Of a stretch of DNA of 64,000 nt, positions 22,337-33,050 are shown piece by piece (positions within the stretch are counted from its first letter, which is position 1; each line of letters begins with the position of its first letter). Where the stretch lies: positions 248,001 through 312,000 of the forward strand of contig JAESUZ010002401.1 of NCBI GenBank assembly GCA_017311185.1, read 5' to 3'. The notes under the pieces were generated by a model, which had not been told where the DNA came from, ran no database searches, and saw only the letters and a list, made by a program, of their open reading frames with translations. Both the position numbers and the translations under genes were made by a program. The stretch comes from Proteles cristata cristata (Eukaryota; Chordata; Mammalia; Carnivora; Hyaenidae).

Positions 22337-23370
22337 TTAATAGTTTATTGTCAAGTTGGTTTCCATATAACACCCAGTGTTCATCCTCACAAGTGCCCTC
22401 CTCCATGCCTATCACCCCCCTTCCCTTCTCCCCCACCCCATCAGCCCTCAGTTTGTTCTCAGCATTCAAGAGTCTCTCATGGTTTGCCTCTCTCCCTCTC
22501 CCCAACTATTTTTCCCCTTCTTCTCCCCCATGGTCCTCGTTAAGTTCCTCCTAATCCATCTATACGTGCAAACATATGGTATCTGTCCTTCTCTGTCTGA
22601 CTTATTTTGCTCAGCATAACACCCTCAAGGTCCATCCATGTTGCCTCACATGGCCAGATTTCATTCTTTCTCATTGCCATGTAGTATTCCATGGTATAGA
22701 TAAACCACATCTTCTTGATCCATTCGTCTGTTGATGGACACTTAGGCTCTTTCCATGTTTTGGCTATTGTTGAGAGTGCTGCTATGAACACTGGGGCCCA
22801 TGTGCCCCTATGCATCAGCACTCCTGTATCCCTTGGGTAAATTCCTGGCAGTGCTATTACCGGGTCATAGGGGAGTTCTATTGTTAATTTTTTGAGGAAC
22901 CTCCACACTGTTTTCCAGAGGGGCTGCACCAGTTTACATTCCCACAAACAGTGCAGGAGGGTGCCTGTTTCTTCACAACCTCGCCAGTATCTAGAGTTCT
23001 CTGATTTGTTCATTTTACCCACTCTGACTGGCGTGAGGTGGTATCTCAGTGTGGTTTTGATTTGTATTTCCCTGATGATGAGAGATGCTGAGCATCGTTT
23101 CATGTGTCTGTTGGCCTCTGGATGTCCTCTTTGGAGAAGTGTCTGTTCATGTCTTCTGCCCATTTCTTCACTGGATTATTTGTTTGTGGGTGTGGAGTTT
23201 GGTGAGTTCCTTATAGATTTTGGATACTAGACCTTTATCTGACATGTCGTTTGCGACTATCTTTTCCCATTCTGTCAGTTGCCTATTAGTTTTATGGATT
23301 GTTTCCTTTGCTGCGCAGAAGCTTTTTATCTTGATTAGGTCCCAATAGTTTATTTTTGCTCTTGATTCCA
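22337..23370 (-). mobile_element. 5'-truncated L1 3' end
   Basis: Reverse L1 with its 3' UTR at the left (AACACCCAGTGTTCATCCTC near 22370) and the ORF2 C-terminal region at the right. Imperfect 16-bp flanks (ATACTTTTAATTTTTT and ATATTTTTAATTTTTT) at 22321-22336 and 23371-23386. The least degraded L1 here by ORF length. Confidence 0.9.
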
Positions 23371-23371
23371 A
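22540..23371 (-). pseudogene. L1 ORF2 C-terminal remnant
   Basis: Two minus-strand frames carry L1 ORF2 C-terminal sequence. The upstream one (23168-23371) includes NYWDLIKIKSFCAAKETI. The downstream 207-codon one (22540-23163) includes [20 protein letters not shown] and [19 protein letters not shown]. The frame break near 23165, with the loss of everything upstream, makes this a dead fragment. The endonuclease and reverse transcriptase domains are absent. Confidence 0.88.
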
Positions 23372-23644
23372 TATTTTTAATTTTTTAAAAAATTTGTTAA
23401 ATTATACTTTTTAAACCAAAACTCTGTGTTTGTTTTCTTTTAAACATTAACTTTTAAGAAGCACATTGCCCCAGCAGGACTACTGCTTTTGTTGGGATAA
23501 AAGTGAGATTTAAACTCAGGTCTCTGTGACTTTCCAAAACCATCCCATACCACTCTGTCTTCTAGTGTGACTTTACTAGGCACATTTATAACTTACAGTA
23601 TAAATAATGTGTGTGCCTTTTTGTATCTATATGCATGTTTTCTT

Positions 23645-23862
23645 TTTTTTTTAATTCTTTATAGTTTATTTATTTTTGAGAAAGAGAGAAACGGAGCATG
23701 AGCAAGGGAGGGGCAAAGAGAGAGGGAGACACAGAATCTAAAGCAGGCTCCAGGCTCTGAGATGTCAGCACAGAGCCCGATGCGGGGCTCGAACCCACGA
23801 ACCATGAGATCATGACTTGAGCCAAAGCTGGACGCTCAACAACTAAGCCACCCAGGTTCCCC
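23645..23862 (-). mobile_element. Feliform SINE
   Basis: Full-length reverse copy. Exact 15-bp duplication TATGCATGTTTTCTT at 23630-23644 and 23863-23877. Confidence 0.96.
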
Positions 23863-24230
23863 TATGCATGTTTTCTTAAATGCATCTGCTACCCACTTAT
23901 TCCTTCACAGGAACATTGTGAGGGCTGAATGAGAACAGGGCTCAACAAACATTAGTGCCTTTCCTATATTTTAAGACCCAATTGCCTACCTTTTTAAAAT
24001 GAAGGTATTCCAACACAGAGTTGATTTTTGCCTGCATAGGATCACAATGGTATCTTTAAACTCTGATTCTGAACTCTGGTTTGCAGGGTTCTAGCCACTT
24101 GCTTACATGGATATACCACAACCTAGCCACATGATGAATACATCCTTTTACTAATCATATGACTGAGCACTGTCACAGATCCCAGAGAATGCTTGGAGTG
24201 GGCTTGGGGGACTCTGGGTAAGAGAAAGTA

Positions 24231-24433
24231 AAGGGGCTCCTGGGTGGCTCAGGTGGTTGAGCATACAACTTCAGTTTAGGTCATGATCTCACAGCTCTTG
24301 AGTTTGAGCCCCACATCAGGCTCTGTGCTGACAGCTCAGACCCTGGAGCCTGCTTTAGATTCTGTGTCTCCCTCTCTCTCTACCCCTCCCCTATTCTCTC
24401 TCAAAAATAAATAAACATTTAAAAAAGTGGGGG
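24231..24433 (+). mobile_element. Feliform SINE
   Basis: Full-length copy with flanks GAGAAAGTA at 24222-24230 and 24434-24442. Confidence 0.94.
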
Positions 24434-24989
24434 GAGAAAGTAGAGCAAAACAATAGGGGCAGACTTGTAAGAAAGCTATAGCTTTTGGAAACACTGTAGA
24501 ATCAGAAAGACAAACATAAGCTTTTCCAGTGTAAGCAATCATCAGCTCAGGAAGGAAGAGTCTATATAGTCAATTACTCGGACAAAATATCTAAGTAGGT
24601 TCCTATTGGGCAGGCTCCTGGTTAGCCACCAAGATGCCTTCTGTGAAGTTACAAAACATCTCTCTGAAGCTAAGTGTGGTGGGGTGGAAGCTGGAGCTTG
24701 CTTTCCCAGTGACCAAGCTGATGGATAGAAATAGCTCTAGCCCAGATTAGACAGTGGCGGAAAGTAGGAGAAAGTGGAAGTGGAGCTAGGAATGGCTATA
24801 TAAACACAACCTCCATGTGACACAGAGCTAACCAGGATTGAGCAATGGGACCCTATATAACACCCTACTCTGTAAATAATGTAAGCCCCCAAATTCCCAT
24901 AGACTACAGAGAGTTAAGTTATCTCAGGTTGAGACACTGAGAGAGGAAAAATACTAAAAGAAAAATGCACTGGAGGAAGTGGACACAGT

Positions 24990-25454
24990 TTGGGGAATAA
25001 AAACAAACAAACCTGCAGAAGTCCCCTGAGTATAGTAAAGAGAGTACAAGTTGCCTTGGCACAGCCGGGCACTGCTCTGCTGGAGGACTGTGCTGTGCCA
25101 AGCTGCATCAAAACAACACAAGAAGCCCTTGGCACATGGAAACAAACACAGTTTGAATTATTTGCTGATGTTCATAAAACAGAAGATGTAGATGGTTCTG
25201 CTTTAAACACTCCTCACTGTGTGAATGGCCGTATATTGGACAGTGTTATCCATCCCAGGGTGCCAGAAATAAAATATTACTACGCCTCTAGCCCTATAGG
25301 ATACAAGATCCATTTACTTAACAAATTTTGCTTTGTTCCAAATGTAAAATATCCTTCAAAGCAAAGGCTTTATTTTCATATTCATAAAAGACTGGCCCTA
25401 AAATGGATAAACCACCTAGATAGAAATCACAAATGTCTGGGATGGTCTCAGTAG
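24990..25454 (+). other. 154-codon ORF of unknown status
   Basis: One of the two longest ORFs in the window not derived from L1, and the longest outside any recognised repeat. It opens MGNKNKQTCRSP and closes with HKCLGWSQ. There is no signal peptide, membrane span or motif that I recognise, and no nearby CpG island, promoter or splice-site pattern that I could defend. A chance ORF is the default reading. Confidence 0.15.
25055..25102. repeat. 11-bp perfect inverted repeat (hairpin)
   Basis: CTTGGCACAGC at 25055-25065 pairs with GCTGTGCCAAG at 25092-25102 around a 26-base loop. The arms contain TTGGCA and TGCCAA, which resemble nuclear factor I half-sites, but spaced too far apart for the classic palindrome. 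Confidence 0.6.
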
Positions 25455-26635
25455 GTATGGTAAAAAGTGTGGTAAATACTTTTGCTTTTTCTCTTGTCAT
25501 TACTAAAAGGACCAAAAAAAAAAAAAACCTCTGCCATAAGAATATTAGTAAACATTTAATAAATCTCATCATTTACACATTGAAAGGATTAATTTATAGT
25601 TCTAGGTTTTCTCAAAAAATTATTAAAGCAAAGTATAACATTTTCTAAATAGGCAGTAATAAATGAAAAATGAAAACTTTATACAGTCTTTAAAAAAAAA
25701 TAAAGGCCAGAACTCATGAAGTAGCTTACAAAAAAAAATCTCTAACCAAAGTTTGTTTAGAAAAATATTTAACTGTTTATCATTGTTCCCTCCCCGAAAT
25801 AAAAAGACAGAAAATACATGAAAGCCATAGAAATCATAAGGATACCAGGTATTCCTGTTCTTAGAATGTTTTATTAATCCAAAGGAGTCTAGGTACAGAA
25901 TCAGAGGTAAAGCTCAAATACAGCAGAAATGAAACAGCATCTTAGGTGAGAGTTTTAAAGACACACAGCAAATCATCTGGCTGACAAGTGTAATTATCAT
26001 TAGAATTGCTAAAATTAAAATGACCACAACTCCCATTGTTTAAATACCGCACGCTATTTAATATTTAATTTTTAATTTTCTTTCTAATTTTAATTTTCTT
26101 TTAACTTCAGTTTTTTAATTTAATTTAATTTTCCATATTTAATTTTTAAAAAAGCAATTCTGATTTCTCCCCATATTGGCCAACTGGTTTTTGATCAGAA
26201 AATATCTCTTGACACCAATTTAGATTATTAAGAAAATCTATATATCATGTTTTTTTCAACTTCTCCATAGAAAGAAAAAAGTACTGGGATTTTGACAATC
26301 AGCTGAAGGTCACAAAAAATTGATGTAAGTAGAACATGGGACGCTCCCTGTTTTCCCAATCCACCACACAACAGTGACCTACAGACAGGAATGTTAATGA
26401 TACAATTAAAAGTTCTCTAAAATTAAAACTGTAAAAAGGGAAAAAAGCCTCAGAAGAAATCATATTTTAATACAAAACAGTGAAGGCTAAAAATGGTCAC
26501 CTCTAAGTTGAATAATATTTTGAAGCAATAGCAATAAGAGAAAATTCAAATATTTTAACTACTTTTAAAAATAAATCCACATGTTTTTTCTTGAAAAACT
26601 CAAAAAAAGTAGCATGAATAAATGCAGGTTATTTA

Positions 26636-27330
26636 TCCATTTAACAAATATTTACTGAGTACCAAGAGCAGGCCAAGTATTGTCCTAGACACTGAGCATA
26701 TAGCAATTAAAGAGTCCCTGTCCTTATGAAGCTTATATTCTAGTGGGGAGAGACAGACAGTACAGAAACAAAAATATGCCAGCAGATACTGCATGGCATG
26801 AATTAAAAATAAGCATGGCAAGGGGGATGGGAAGTACCAGGAAACAGTAAGCAAGTCCTATTTCATAAGACTGATCAGAGGTTTTTCTAACAAGGGATAT
26901 GAATCGGAGCCAGAAGGAAGTGAAGAAGCAAGCCCCATGGGTATCTGGGAAGCATGTTTCAGGCAAAGAGAACAGTAAATGCAAAGGCCCTGGGGCATGA
27001 ACACTTGGAATGTTGAGGATTAGAAAGGATAGGCAGAGGGGGCGCCTGGGTGGCTCAGTTGGTTGGGCATCTGACTCCGGCTCAGGTGGTAATCTCACAT
27101 TTCGTGAGTTCCAGCCCCACACTGGGCTCTCTGCTGTCGGTGCAAAGCCTGCTTCAGACCCTCTGTCCCCTTTTCTCAGCCCCTCCTCCACTTGCACTCT
27201 CAAAAATAAATAAAAAGCATTTAAAATTTAAAAAGAAAAAAAAAGAAAGGATAGGCAGAGTGAGCATTGGGGGGAGGTCAGGGGGATGGTGGGAAAGGAG
27301 GTCCTTTTGCTTTTTATGGATTATCCAAAG
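26636..27330 (-). mobile_element. L2 LINE fragment, split by a SINE
   Basis: Reverse L2: TTTACTGAGTACCAAGAGCA, TATTCTAGTGGGGAGAGACAG and AGAACAGTAAATGCAAAGGC before a SINE at 27039-27243. The continuation after the SINE is weak, so the right edge is approximate. Confidence 0.65.
27039..27243 (+). mobile_element. Feliform SINE inside L2
   Basis: Exact 17-bp duplication AGAAAGGATAGGCAGAG at 27022-27038 and 27244-27260. It contributes to the 156-codon reverse ORF at 26733-27203, which is therefore not a gene. Confidence 0.97.
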
Positions 27331-27429
27331 TATATGGAACTAACTGGAGTCAGCAGGTGAAAGATAAGAAAAGTGGGAAAAGAGAGTGAAAGGACAGGAA
27401 GCACGTCACTGAGCTCCTGCTAAGAACCT

Positions 27430-27605
27430 GAGAAAAGACATTATCTCATCTAATCTACATTCCTATCCTATGGAACTAGTGTTGTTACACCTGTTTTACA
27501 GATAAGACACAGAGAAGTCAGGAGATAAGGCAAGGAATAGGCACAACCAAATTTAAATATAGATCCTTATCTACAAAGTTGAAGCCCTTAATCACTGTGG
27601 TCTTC
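27430..27605 (-). mobile_element. MIR SINE
   Basis: Reverse MIR: CCTGTTTTACAGATAAGACA, CAGAGAAGTCAGGAGATAAG and TTAATCACTGTGGTCTTCTGC. Confidence 0.65.
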
Positions 27606-28741
27606 TGCTTCCCTGGGATAGTCAAAGATACCAGCTATAAAAGGGAGAACATTCATATTAAATGAGACCCCACAAAGCGAAAAATAAAGTTACATAGCTG
27701 ATACCCATGCAGTTCTTCTATGTGCACCTTCTACTCAGGATTTCCTATTTTTTCAAATAACCCAAAAGACACTTAATGTGCTAAGTGATGTAAAAGATAC
27801 TTCCAAACATTGAGAGTAAAGGGTAGATCAGGAAGCAAAACAGCAAAGATGCAGCCCAAAAATACCTTCCACAGAGTCTAGGCAGTTCATTCTACCCCTT
27901 CTCCCATTCCCAACCCTAACTCCAGCCCCTAGTCAGAAGCAACCTCTCAATATGATATATACATATATCCAAAAGGAAAAGATGAGGGGGCAAGAGATGT
28001 TTGCAAGTTTTCTTTTGCTTTCCTCCACTTTTCCACTAAGGGCATCTAAGCAAACAGTATGTACCTTTATTTACAAGGTACTCAAGATGTTCAGAGAGAG
28101 TAGTAGACATTTATCCCTTTAAGTATTCCCAGACCAGGGTTTTCTAAGCTCTTGGTTTTGAATTAGGAGGAGATTGAGAGAAGGAAATTCATGGTTACTA
28201 GTTGTTTCTCTGATAGAAAAGAAAGTATTCCCTTTCTCAGCATTAATCTCAGATTTAGGGGAAAGGATTTCTGAGATCCACTCCATCAGGTCTTTGGGAA
28301 ACAACTAGTTGAAATCACTAGCACTGGGCTCTGGGTAGCAAAATCATGCTGAGATCAAAGAGCTGCAGACAAAAACTGCTGGGGGAGCCCTGGAAAGCTT
28401 TATGAAGAGGTAATTAGGGGAATGTTTGTAGTTTTACTAAAAGAAAAAGCTATGAATACAAGTAACCAATGACAGAAGACATTTAAATTCACCTGGGGAT
28501 ATGTACTTAACTTTTAAATATAATCTGGATTACTTTAAAACTGTTCAGCATTATGTCAAGATAAATTTGCTACACAAAGTTATTCATTAGTGTTTTGTCT
28601 TCTAAACCAAATCCTGAAACACCATAAACAGGCACAAATAATGCCCCTGATGTTACAGTTGGAGAAAAGGAAGCTTGGTGGTGATGCATGACACACCACA
28701 GTCAAAACGGGGATCTGAAGGTCACTTTGCTAATTTTAGAG
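27606..28741. other. Unique sequence
   Basis: No repeat or coding signal recognised. Confidence 0.4.
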
Positions 28742-28950
28742 CAGTGGTTCCCATGCAGGGAGGATTTTTGCCTCCTGAAGGATATTTGGTAATGTCTGAA
28801 AACAGTTTTGTTTGTCAAAATCTGAGGTAGGAGTGGGGGTTGAGCAGGACTCAAGGATGCGGCTAAACATCCTACAATGAACAGGAAAGCCTCCACAACA
28901 AAGAATTATCTGGCCCAAAATGCCAACAGTATCCAGGTTGACAAGCCCTG
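28742..28950. mobile_element. MER20 (hAT-Charlie MITE)
   Basis: Starts CAGTGGTTCCCATGC and contains GGATATTTGGTAATGTCTGA, CTAAACATCCTACAATGAAC and ACAACAAAGAATTATCTGGC. Ends AAGCCCTG. A near full-length MER20, inverted relative to the copy at 43627-43851. Confidence 0.85.
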
Positions 28951-28983
28951 GTCTAAAGTTAATTAGAGAAGGAGCGTATTTGT

Positions 28984-28993
28984 GATAGATAGG

Positions 28994-29036
<43 letters not shown>
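28984..29036. repeat. Compound (GATA)n(GACA)n microsatellite
   Basis: GATA/GGTA units pass into six GACA units. Confidence 0.97.
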
Positions 29037-29324
29037 GAAAATTACTGGGGAAAATAATACTTATTGATGGATCAACAATTTGAAGATGAAAAGGTAAAAC
29101 AATTATATCATCCCTTGTCTGTGCGGTACTTTCCCATTTTCCAGGCATTAAGTAACATTGTTTCCTAGAAAGTGTTATTCCTTACATAGTGGGGTGAGGT
29201 TCACCAGCTAACATACAACAAGCAGCTTTTCTTTTCAGTTAGATATGGACCCCAGTCAAGGCGACCAAAACTAATTTCCCAAGTTCAGCCACTGCCTCAA
29301 ATCTGATCATTTCACCATCACCCT

Positions 29325-29405
29325 CTGGGTTTCTTCTTTCCGTAAAGTGGAGATAACACTCTTGCTCTCAGAGGGTGTTGTTTGGATTAATCAGCCCATT
29401 AAGAA
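29325..29405 (+). mobile_element. MIR fragment
   Basis: GTTTCTTCTTTCCGTAAAGT, then GGAGATAACA and GTTGTTTGGATTAATCA: the middle of MIR. Confidence 0.5.
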
Positions 29406-29721
29406 CTACATGTTTTATAATGAGGACAAAAGGGGCTAAGTGTTTTTAGATGTTTAAATGATGCTTGCTTCTTGGAGCACTTGAAGGAATAATATTAAAA
29501 AGATCCAAATCAAACTACAAGGTGAACAACATTTCTCTGCCCCCACCCCCCATCCCTGACCAAATGCCTTTCAGTGAATATTCTGACTTAAAATTTCATA
29601 TTATTTACATATGGCTGGAAGCTAGAGTTTCATCAAGAGGACAGCTATTTGCAAGAAGACACCTGTCACAGTAGGATTCTCATATACTTCAGCCAACTCA
29701 GAATGTACTTTTCCCACTTAC

Positions 29722-29799
29722 CAACTATCAGATTTAATACAGTGATTATCTTTTCTCTAAACAGTCCTATAAGTAATCTGACATCCCAGACCGCAGAAC
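29722..29799 (-). other. Candidate 78-nt exon (unverified)
   Basis: On the minus strand the acceptor TTAATGTATTATATATGTTCAG precedes GTTCTGCGG, and the donor is GTTG/GTAAGTGGG, close to the mammalian consensus. The frame is open through and beyond the segment and reads SAVWDVRLLIGLF then REKIITVLNLIV, phase 1-1 and length-neutral. It has the same phase as the candidate at 13765-13824, so the two could be spliced together in frame. The protein is not recognised. The frame also lies in a longer hydrophobic ORF (29666-29884), so chance is possible. Confidence 0.22.
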
Positions 29800-29891
29800 C
29801 TGAACATATATAATACATTAAAACAATTGTCCCATAAGCCAGAGGTTGAACTTTTCCAGATAAAAATAACAATAACAAAATCAAAATTCAA

Positions 29892-30085
29892 GTTCCTTTT
29901 TTTTTTAAGTTTATTTAGTTACTTTTTTGAGAGATAGCACAAGAGGGGGAGGGGAAGAGAGCGAGGAGGAAAAAGGATCCGAAGTAGGCTCTGCACTGAC
30001 AGCAGAGAGCCCAGTGCAGGGCTCAAACTCACAAATCCTGAGACCATAACCATAACCTTAACTGACCAAGCCACCCAGGTACCCC
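29892..30085 (-). mobile_element. Feliform SINE
   Basis: Reverse copy. Duplication TCAAAATTCAA at 29881-29891 and 30086-30096. Confidence 0.94.
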
Positions 30086-30096
30086 TCAAAATTCAA

Positions 30097-30834
30097 TTTC
30101 TAAAAGCCAACCTATGGAAGAATTAAATTTCATGTAAAATAACACATGCACCACTTTAATGAGCTGAAATTAAATAACATGCACACCATATTACACATGG
30201 AAAGAAGCAAAAAAAACCAATTGAGAGCTTGGGGCAAGGGTTGGAGGAGACCAATGGCTTTTTATTCAGCAGGGCTCCCACAGGTCACCTCACACCCCCC
30301 ACATAACAACTTGAGACAGAAATGTGCATATGCAGTGCTTGGGTTATTACGGTCCCTCACTGCAGCAGAGGACTCTATCAGTCTCAAACTCAATGGCTCC
30401 TCCAGGTCCCATCCAGCTCTAAGATTCACTTTTCTAATACTTGAAAAAGGTTAAAAGATTCTTAATGACCTACAAATTTCAAATCTTTTCTCTTTCTATC
30501 AAAAATCTCTTTGTCTTACTCCATGCTCAAGGAGGCAGAGCAGAATTCCCCACTCCTAAAGCGTGGGCTGCACATAGTAACCTCTTTCCAAAGAGCACAA
30601 TATGAAAGGGCGAAGGGGGGGAGGGTAACTTGACAGTAGAGAAACCTGATAAACATTATCTTAGTCACATAATTAAGGTCAACATCAGTCATGTTGATAT
30701 GGTATGGTAACAATGGCCCTTTACCCTTTACCTATAGTCGTCTTACCCAAAAACCATAACCCCAATTTAATCATAAGAAAAACATCTGACAAACCTAAAT
30801 TGAGAGATATTCTAGTGAGCTTTCCTGGTTGGTA
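30097..30834. other. Unique sequence
   Basis: Contains a 102-codon plus-strand ORF (30146-30454) without recognised similarity. Confidence 0.4.
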
Positions 30835-31176
30835 ACCATAGATCAGTGTGCCTCCAGGTGATGCAGTCTGAGGCTGTGGAAGCTGCCCATTTGGGACCTC
30901 CCGTGCCTTGCCCTATGCATCACTTCATTGGCGAGCCCTGATTTGTTTTCTTTATAATAAAACTGTAATCATAAGTATAGGACTTTAAGTTCTGAGCCAT
31001 TCACCTGAGAAGTAGTTAGTGGAAATCCCTGGATTTATATAACTACTTGGTCAGAAACACAGATGGCCTAGCAACCCCAAAGCCTCCCACTGATGTCTGA
31101 AATGAGAAGAGGCCTGTTGGAGAACTATGACCCCAACCTGTGAGTGTGCACTAACTCCAGGTAGTTAGCATTAGAA
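30835..31176. mobile_element. Ancient dispersed repeat, family uncertain
   Basis: Text such as TTTATAATAAAACTGTAATC followed by ATAAGTATAGGACTTTAAG, and CTAACTCCAGGTAGTTAGC, matches a dispersed mammalian repeat that I know only as a pattern. Family and strand cannot be fixed by eye. Confidence 0.3.
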
Positions 31177-31190
31177 TTGTTTTGCAAGTA

Positions 31191-31430
31191 GGAGCGCCTG
31201 GGTGGCTCAGTCAGTTAAGCATCCAACTTCAGCTCAGGTCATGATCTTGCGGTTTGTAAGTTTGAACCCCGCCATCTGGTTCTGAGCTGTCAGCACAGCT
31301 TCAGCTGTGGAGCCTGCTTCAGATTCTGTGCTTCCCTCTCTCTCTGCACCCTCCTCTACTCAAGCTCTGTCTCTCTCTCTCTCTCCCTCTCAAAAATAAA
31401 CAAACATTAAAAAAATTTTTTTAAATGGAT
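31191..31430 (+). mobile_element. Feliform SINE
   Basis: Full-length, with a small internal expansion around CAGCTTCAGCTGTGG. Exact duplication TTGTTTTGCAAGTA at 31177-31190 and 31431-31444. Confidence 0.96.
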
Positions 31431-31444
31431 TTGTTTTGCAAGTA

Positions 31445-31615
31445 AAATTTAGTTTATTAACAATGAACGTATCAATATTGGTTCCTCAATTTTGGCTAAT
31501 GTACTATACTAATGGAAGATGTTAATAAGAGCAGAACTGGATGTGGGATATATGGGAACCCTCTGTACTATCTTTATAACTTTTCTGCAAGCCTAAACTA
31601 TTCTAAAAAGTTTAG
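31445..31615 (+). mobile_element. Old L1 3' end
   Basis: L1M-type terminus: GTACTATACTAATGGAAGAT, GATATATGGGAACCCTCTGT and CTAAACTATTCTAAAAAGTT. Confidence 0.6.
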
Positions 31616-31735
31616 TTAACTATATATATATATTTATATATGTATATATATGTATATATATAACCAGGTTATAATATATAACCTGGTTATGTATATATAT
31701 GTATATATATAACCAGGTTATAATATATAACCTGG
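31616..31735. repeat. AT-rich 49-bp tandem duplication with palindromes
   Basis: A TA/TATG tract carries two 49-bp units (31641-31689 and 31690-31735). Each contains ATAACCAGGTTAT, a 5-base spacer and ATAACCTGGTTAT, a perfect 13-bp inverted repeat in the first copy (31660-31690). The second copy runs directly into a SINE head at CCTGGGTGGCTC. Confidence 0.85.
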
Positions 31736-31897
31736 GTGGCTCAGTAGGTTAACCGTTCAACTCTTCATCTTGGCTCAGGTCATGATCTCATGAATCATGG
31801 GATGGAGCCCTTTGTCAGTGCAGAGCCTGCTTTGGATTCTCTCTCTCTCCCACTCTCCCTGCCCCTCGCCCCTGCTCTCTCTTCTCAAAATAAACAT
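31730..31897 (+). mobile_element. Feliform SINE, head fused to AT palindrome
   Basis: The SINE begins at CCTGGGTGGCTCAGTAGG. The usual GGGGCA start is replaced by the AT-rich palindrome. Tail TCAAAATAAAC, then a TA repeat to about 31950. Confidence 0.88.
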
Positions 31898-31965
31898 ATA
31901 TATGTATATATATATTTATTTATTTATATTTAATGTGTGTATATATATATATACACACACACACC

Positions 31966-32155
31966 TAGGAGTACCTGGATGGCTCAGCTGGTTAAGCATC
32001 CAACTTTGGCTCAGGTCATGACCTCAGTTTGTGAGTTCTAGCCCCACATCTGCCTCATCTGTCAGTGCAGAGCTCTTTTCCGATCTTCCATTCCCCTCTC
32101 TCTCTACCCCTCCTCCACTTGTGCTCTCTAAAAAGTAAATGAAACATTTAAAAAG
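31966..32155 (+). mobile_element. Feliform SINE, diverged
   Basis: AGGAGTACCTGGATGGCTCAG head through CATTTAAAAAG. Confidence 0.9.
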
Positions 32156-32185
32156 TATATATACATATACCTATATCTTAATTCT

Positions 32186-32393
32186 TTCTTTAATGTTTAT
32201 TTATGAGAGAGAGAGAAAGACAGAGAGTGAAAGTGAGGGAGGGGCAGAGAAAGAGGGAGACACAGAGTCTGAAGCAGGATCCAAGCTCTGAGCTGTCAAC
32301 ACGGAACCTGAAGCAGGCCTCGAATTCATGTACTGTGAGATCATGACCTAGGCCAAAGTTGGACACTCAGAGATTGAGCCACCCAGGTGCCCC
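32186..32393 (-). mobile_element. Feliform SINE, inverted to its neighbour
   Basis: Reverse copy only about 30 bp from a plus-strand copy. Imperfect 19-bp flanks ATACCTATATCTTAATTCT and ATACCTTTATCTTATTTCT at 32167-32185 and 32394-32412. Confidence 0.93.
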
Positions 32394-32779
32394 ATACCTT
32401 TATCTTATTTCTAAGCTACTATCAAATGAATGATGTTCAGAATAAATTTGTTACCTAAGTGGTTATAACTTTTCATAGTATGCCACAATATCCCAAGAAG
32501 AATGATCATAAACTAAATGTCACTAAGAAAAATAATTAAAAGTTAATTATATAAGCATATTACTTTAATCACTTCTCATTAGCTAACATAAAAATTAGTT
32601 ATGTGTATTAGGCCTCACTTTGATTTTTAATCCACTTATTTCACCATATTAAGATAAGACTCTCATTCTCATTTTCCCCGAAGGATAATATTATGTATAT
32701 TATCAGGGTGCATGCTGAGATTAGACTATTACCACAACAGTTCAGCCATGATAATTAACACACATCCATAGATCTTAGG

Positions 32780-33050
32780 TTTATGAGAAACTCCAAACTC
32801 TCCTCACACCAAACTCCAAATGCTGGCCTATGAGGTCCCTCAAGACCTGGCCCTTGTCTGAACAGCTCCAGCCTTCTATTCCTGCACCGTATCAAGCTCA
32901 CGACCACCTCTACACTACCTGGTGCCACTGCCTGGAATGCTCTTCCTCTAGATCTTAACACTGCTGGCTCCTTCTAGTTATTCAGGTCTTAGTAAGATGT
33001 CATTTTATCCAACAGTCCTTCTCCCTACTTAGCATTTACAGACGAAGGCT
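32780..33050 (+). mobile_element. L2 LINE fragment
   Basis: L2 text: GTCCCTCAAGACCTGGCCCT, ACTGCCTGGAATGCTCTTCC and TTCAGGTCTTAGTAAGATGTC. Confidence 0.7.

Larger units (their letters stand above)
24443..26635. other. Large unique stretch
   Basis: About 2.2 kb without a recognisable repeat, AT-rich after 25500. It contains the ORF at 24990-25454 and the hairpin at 25055-25102. Confidence 0.45.

Noticed and set aside
22144..22554. 136-codon plus-strand ORF
   Set aside because: Mostly antisense translation of the L1 3' UTR.
26733..27203. 156-codon reverse ORF
   Set aside because: Runs across a SINE and an L2 fragment.
29881..30096. Telomere-like or satellite-like signals (including GGGTTAG near 59383)
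   Set aside because: A single GGGTTAG hexamer-like match is expected by chance. No tandem telomeric repeat exists in the window.
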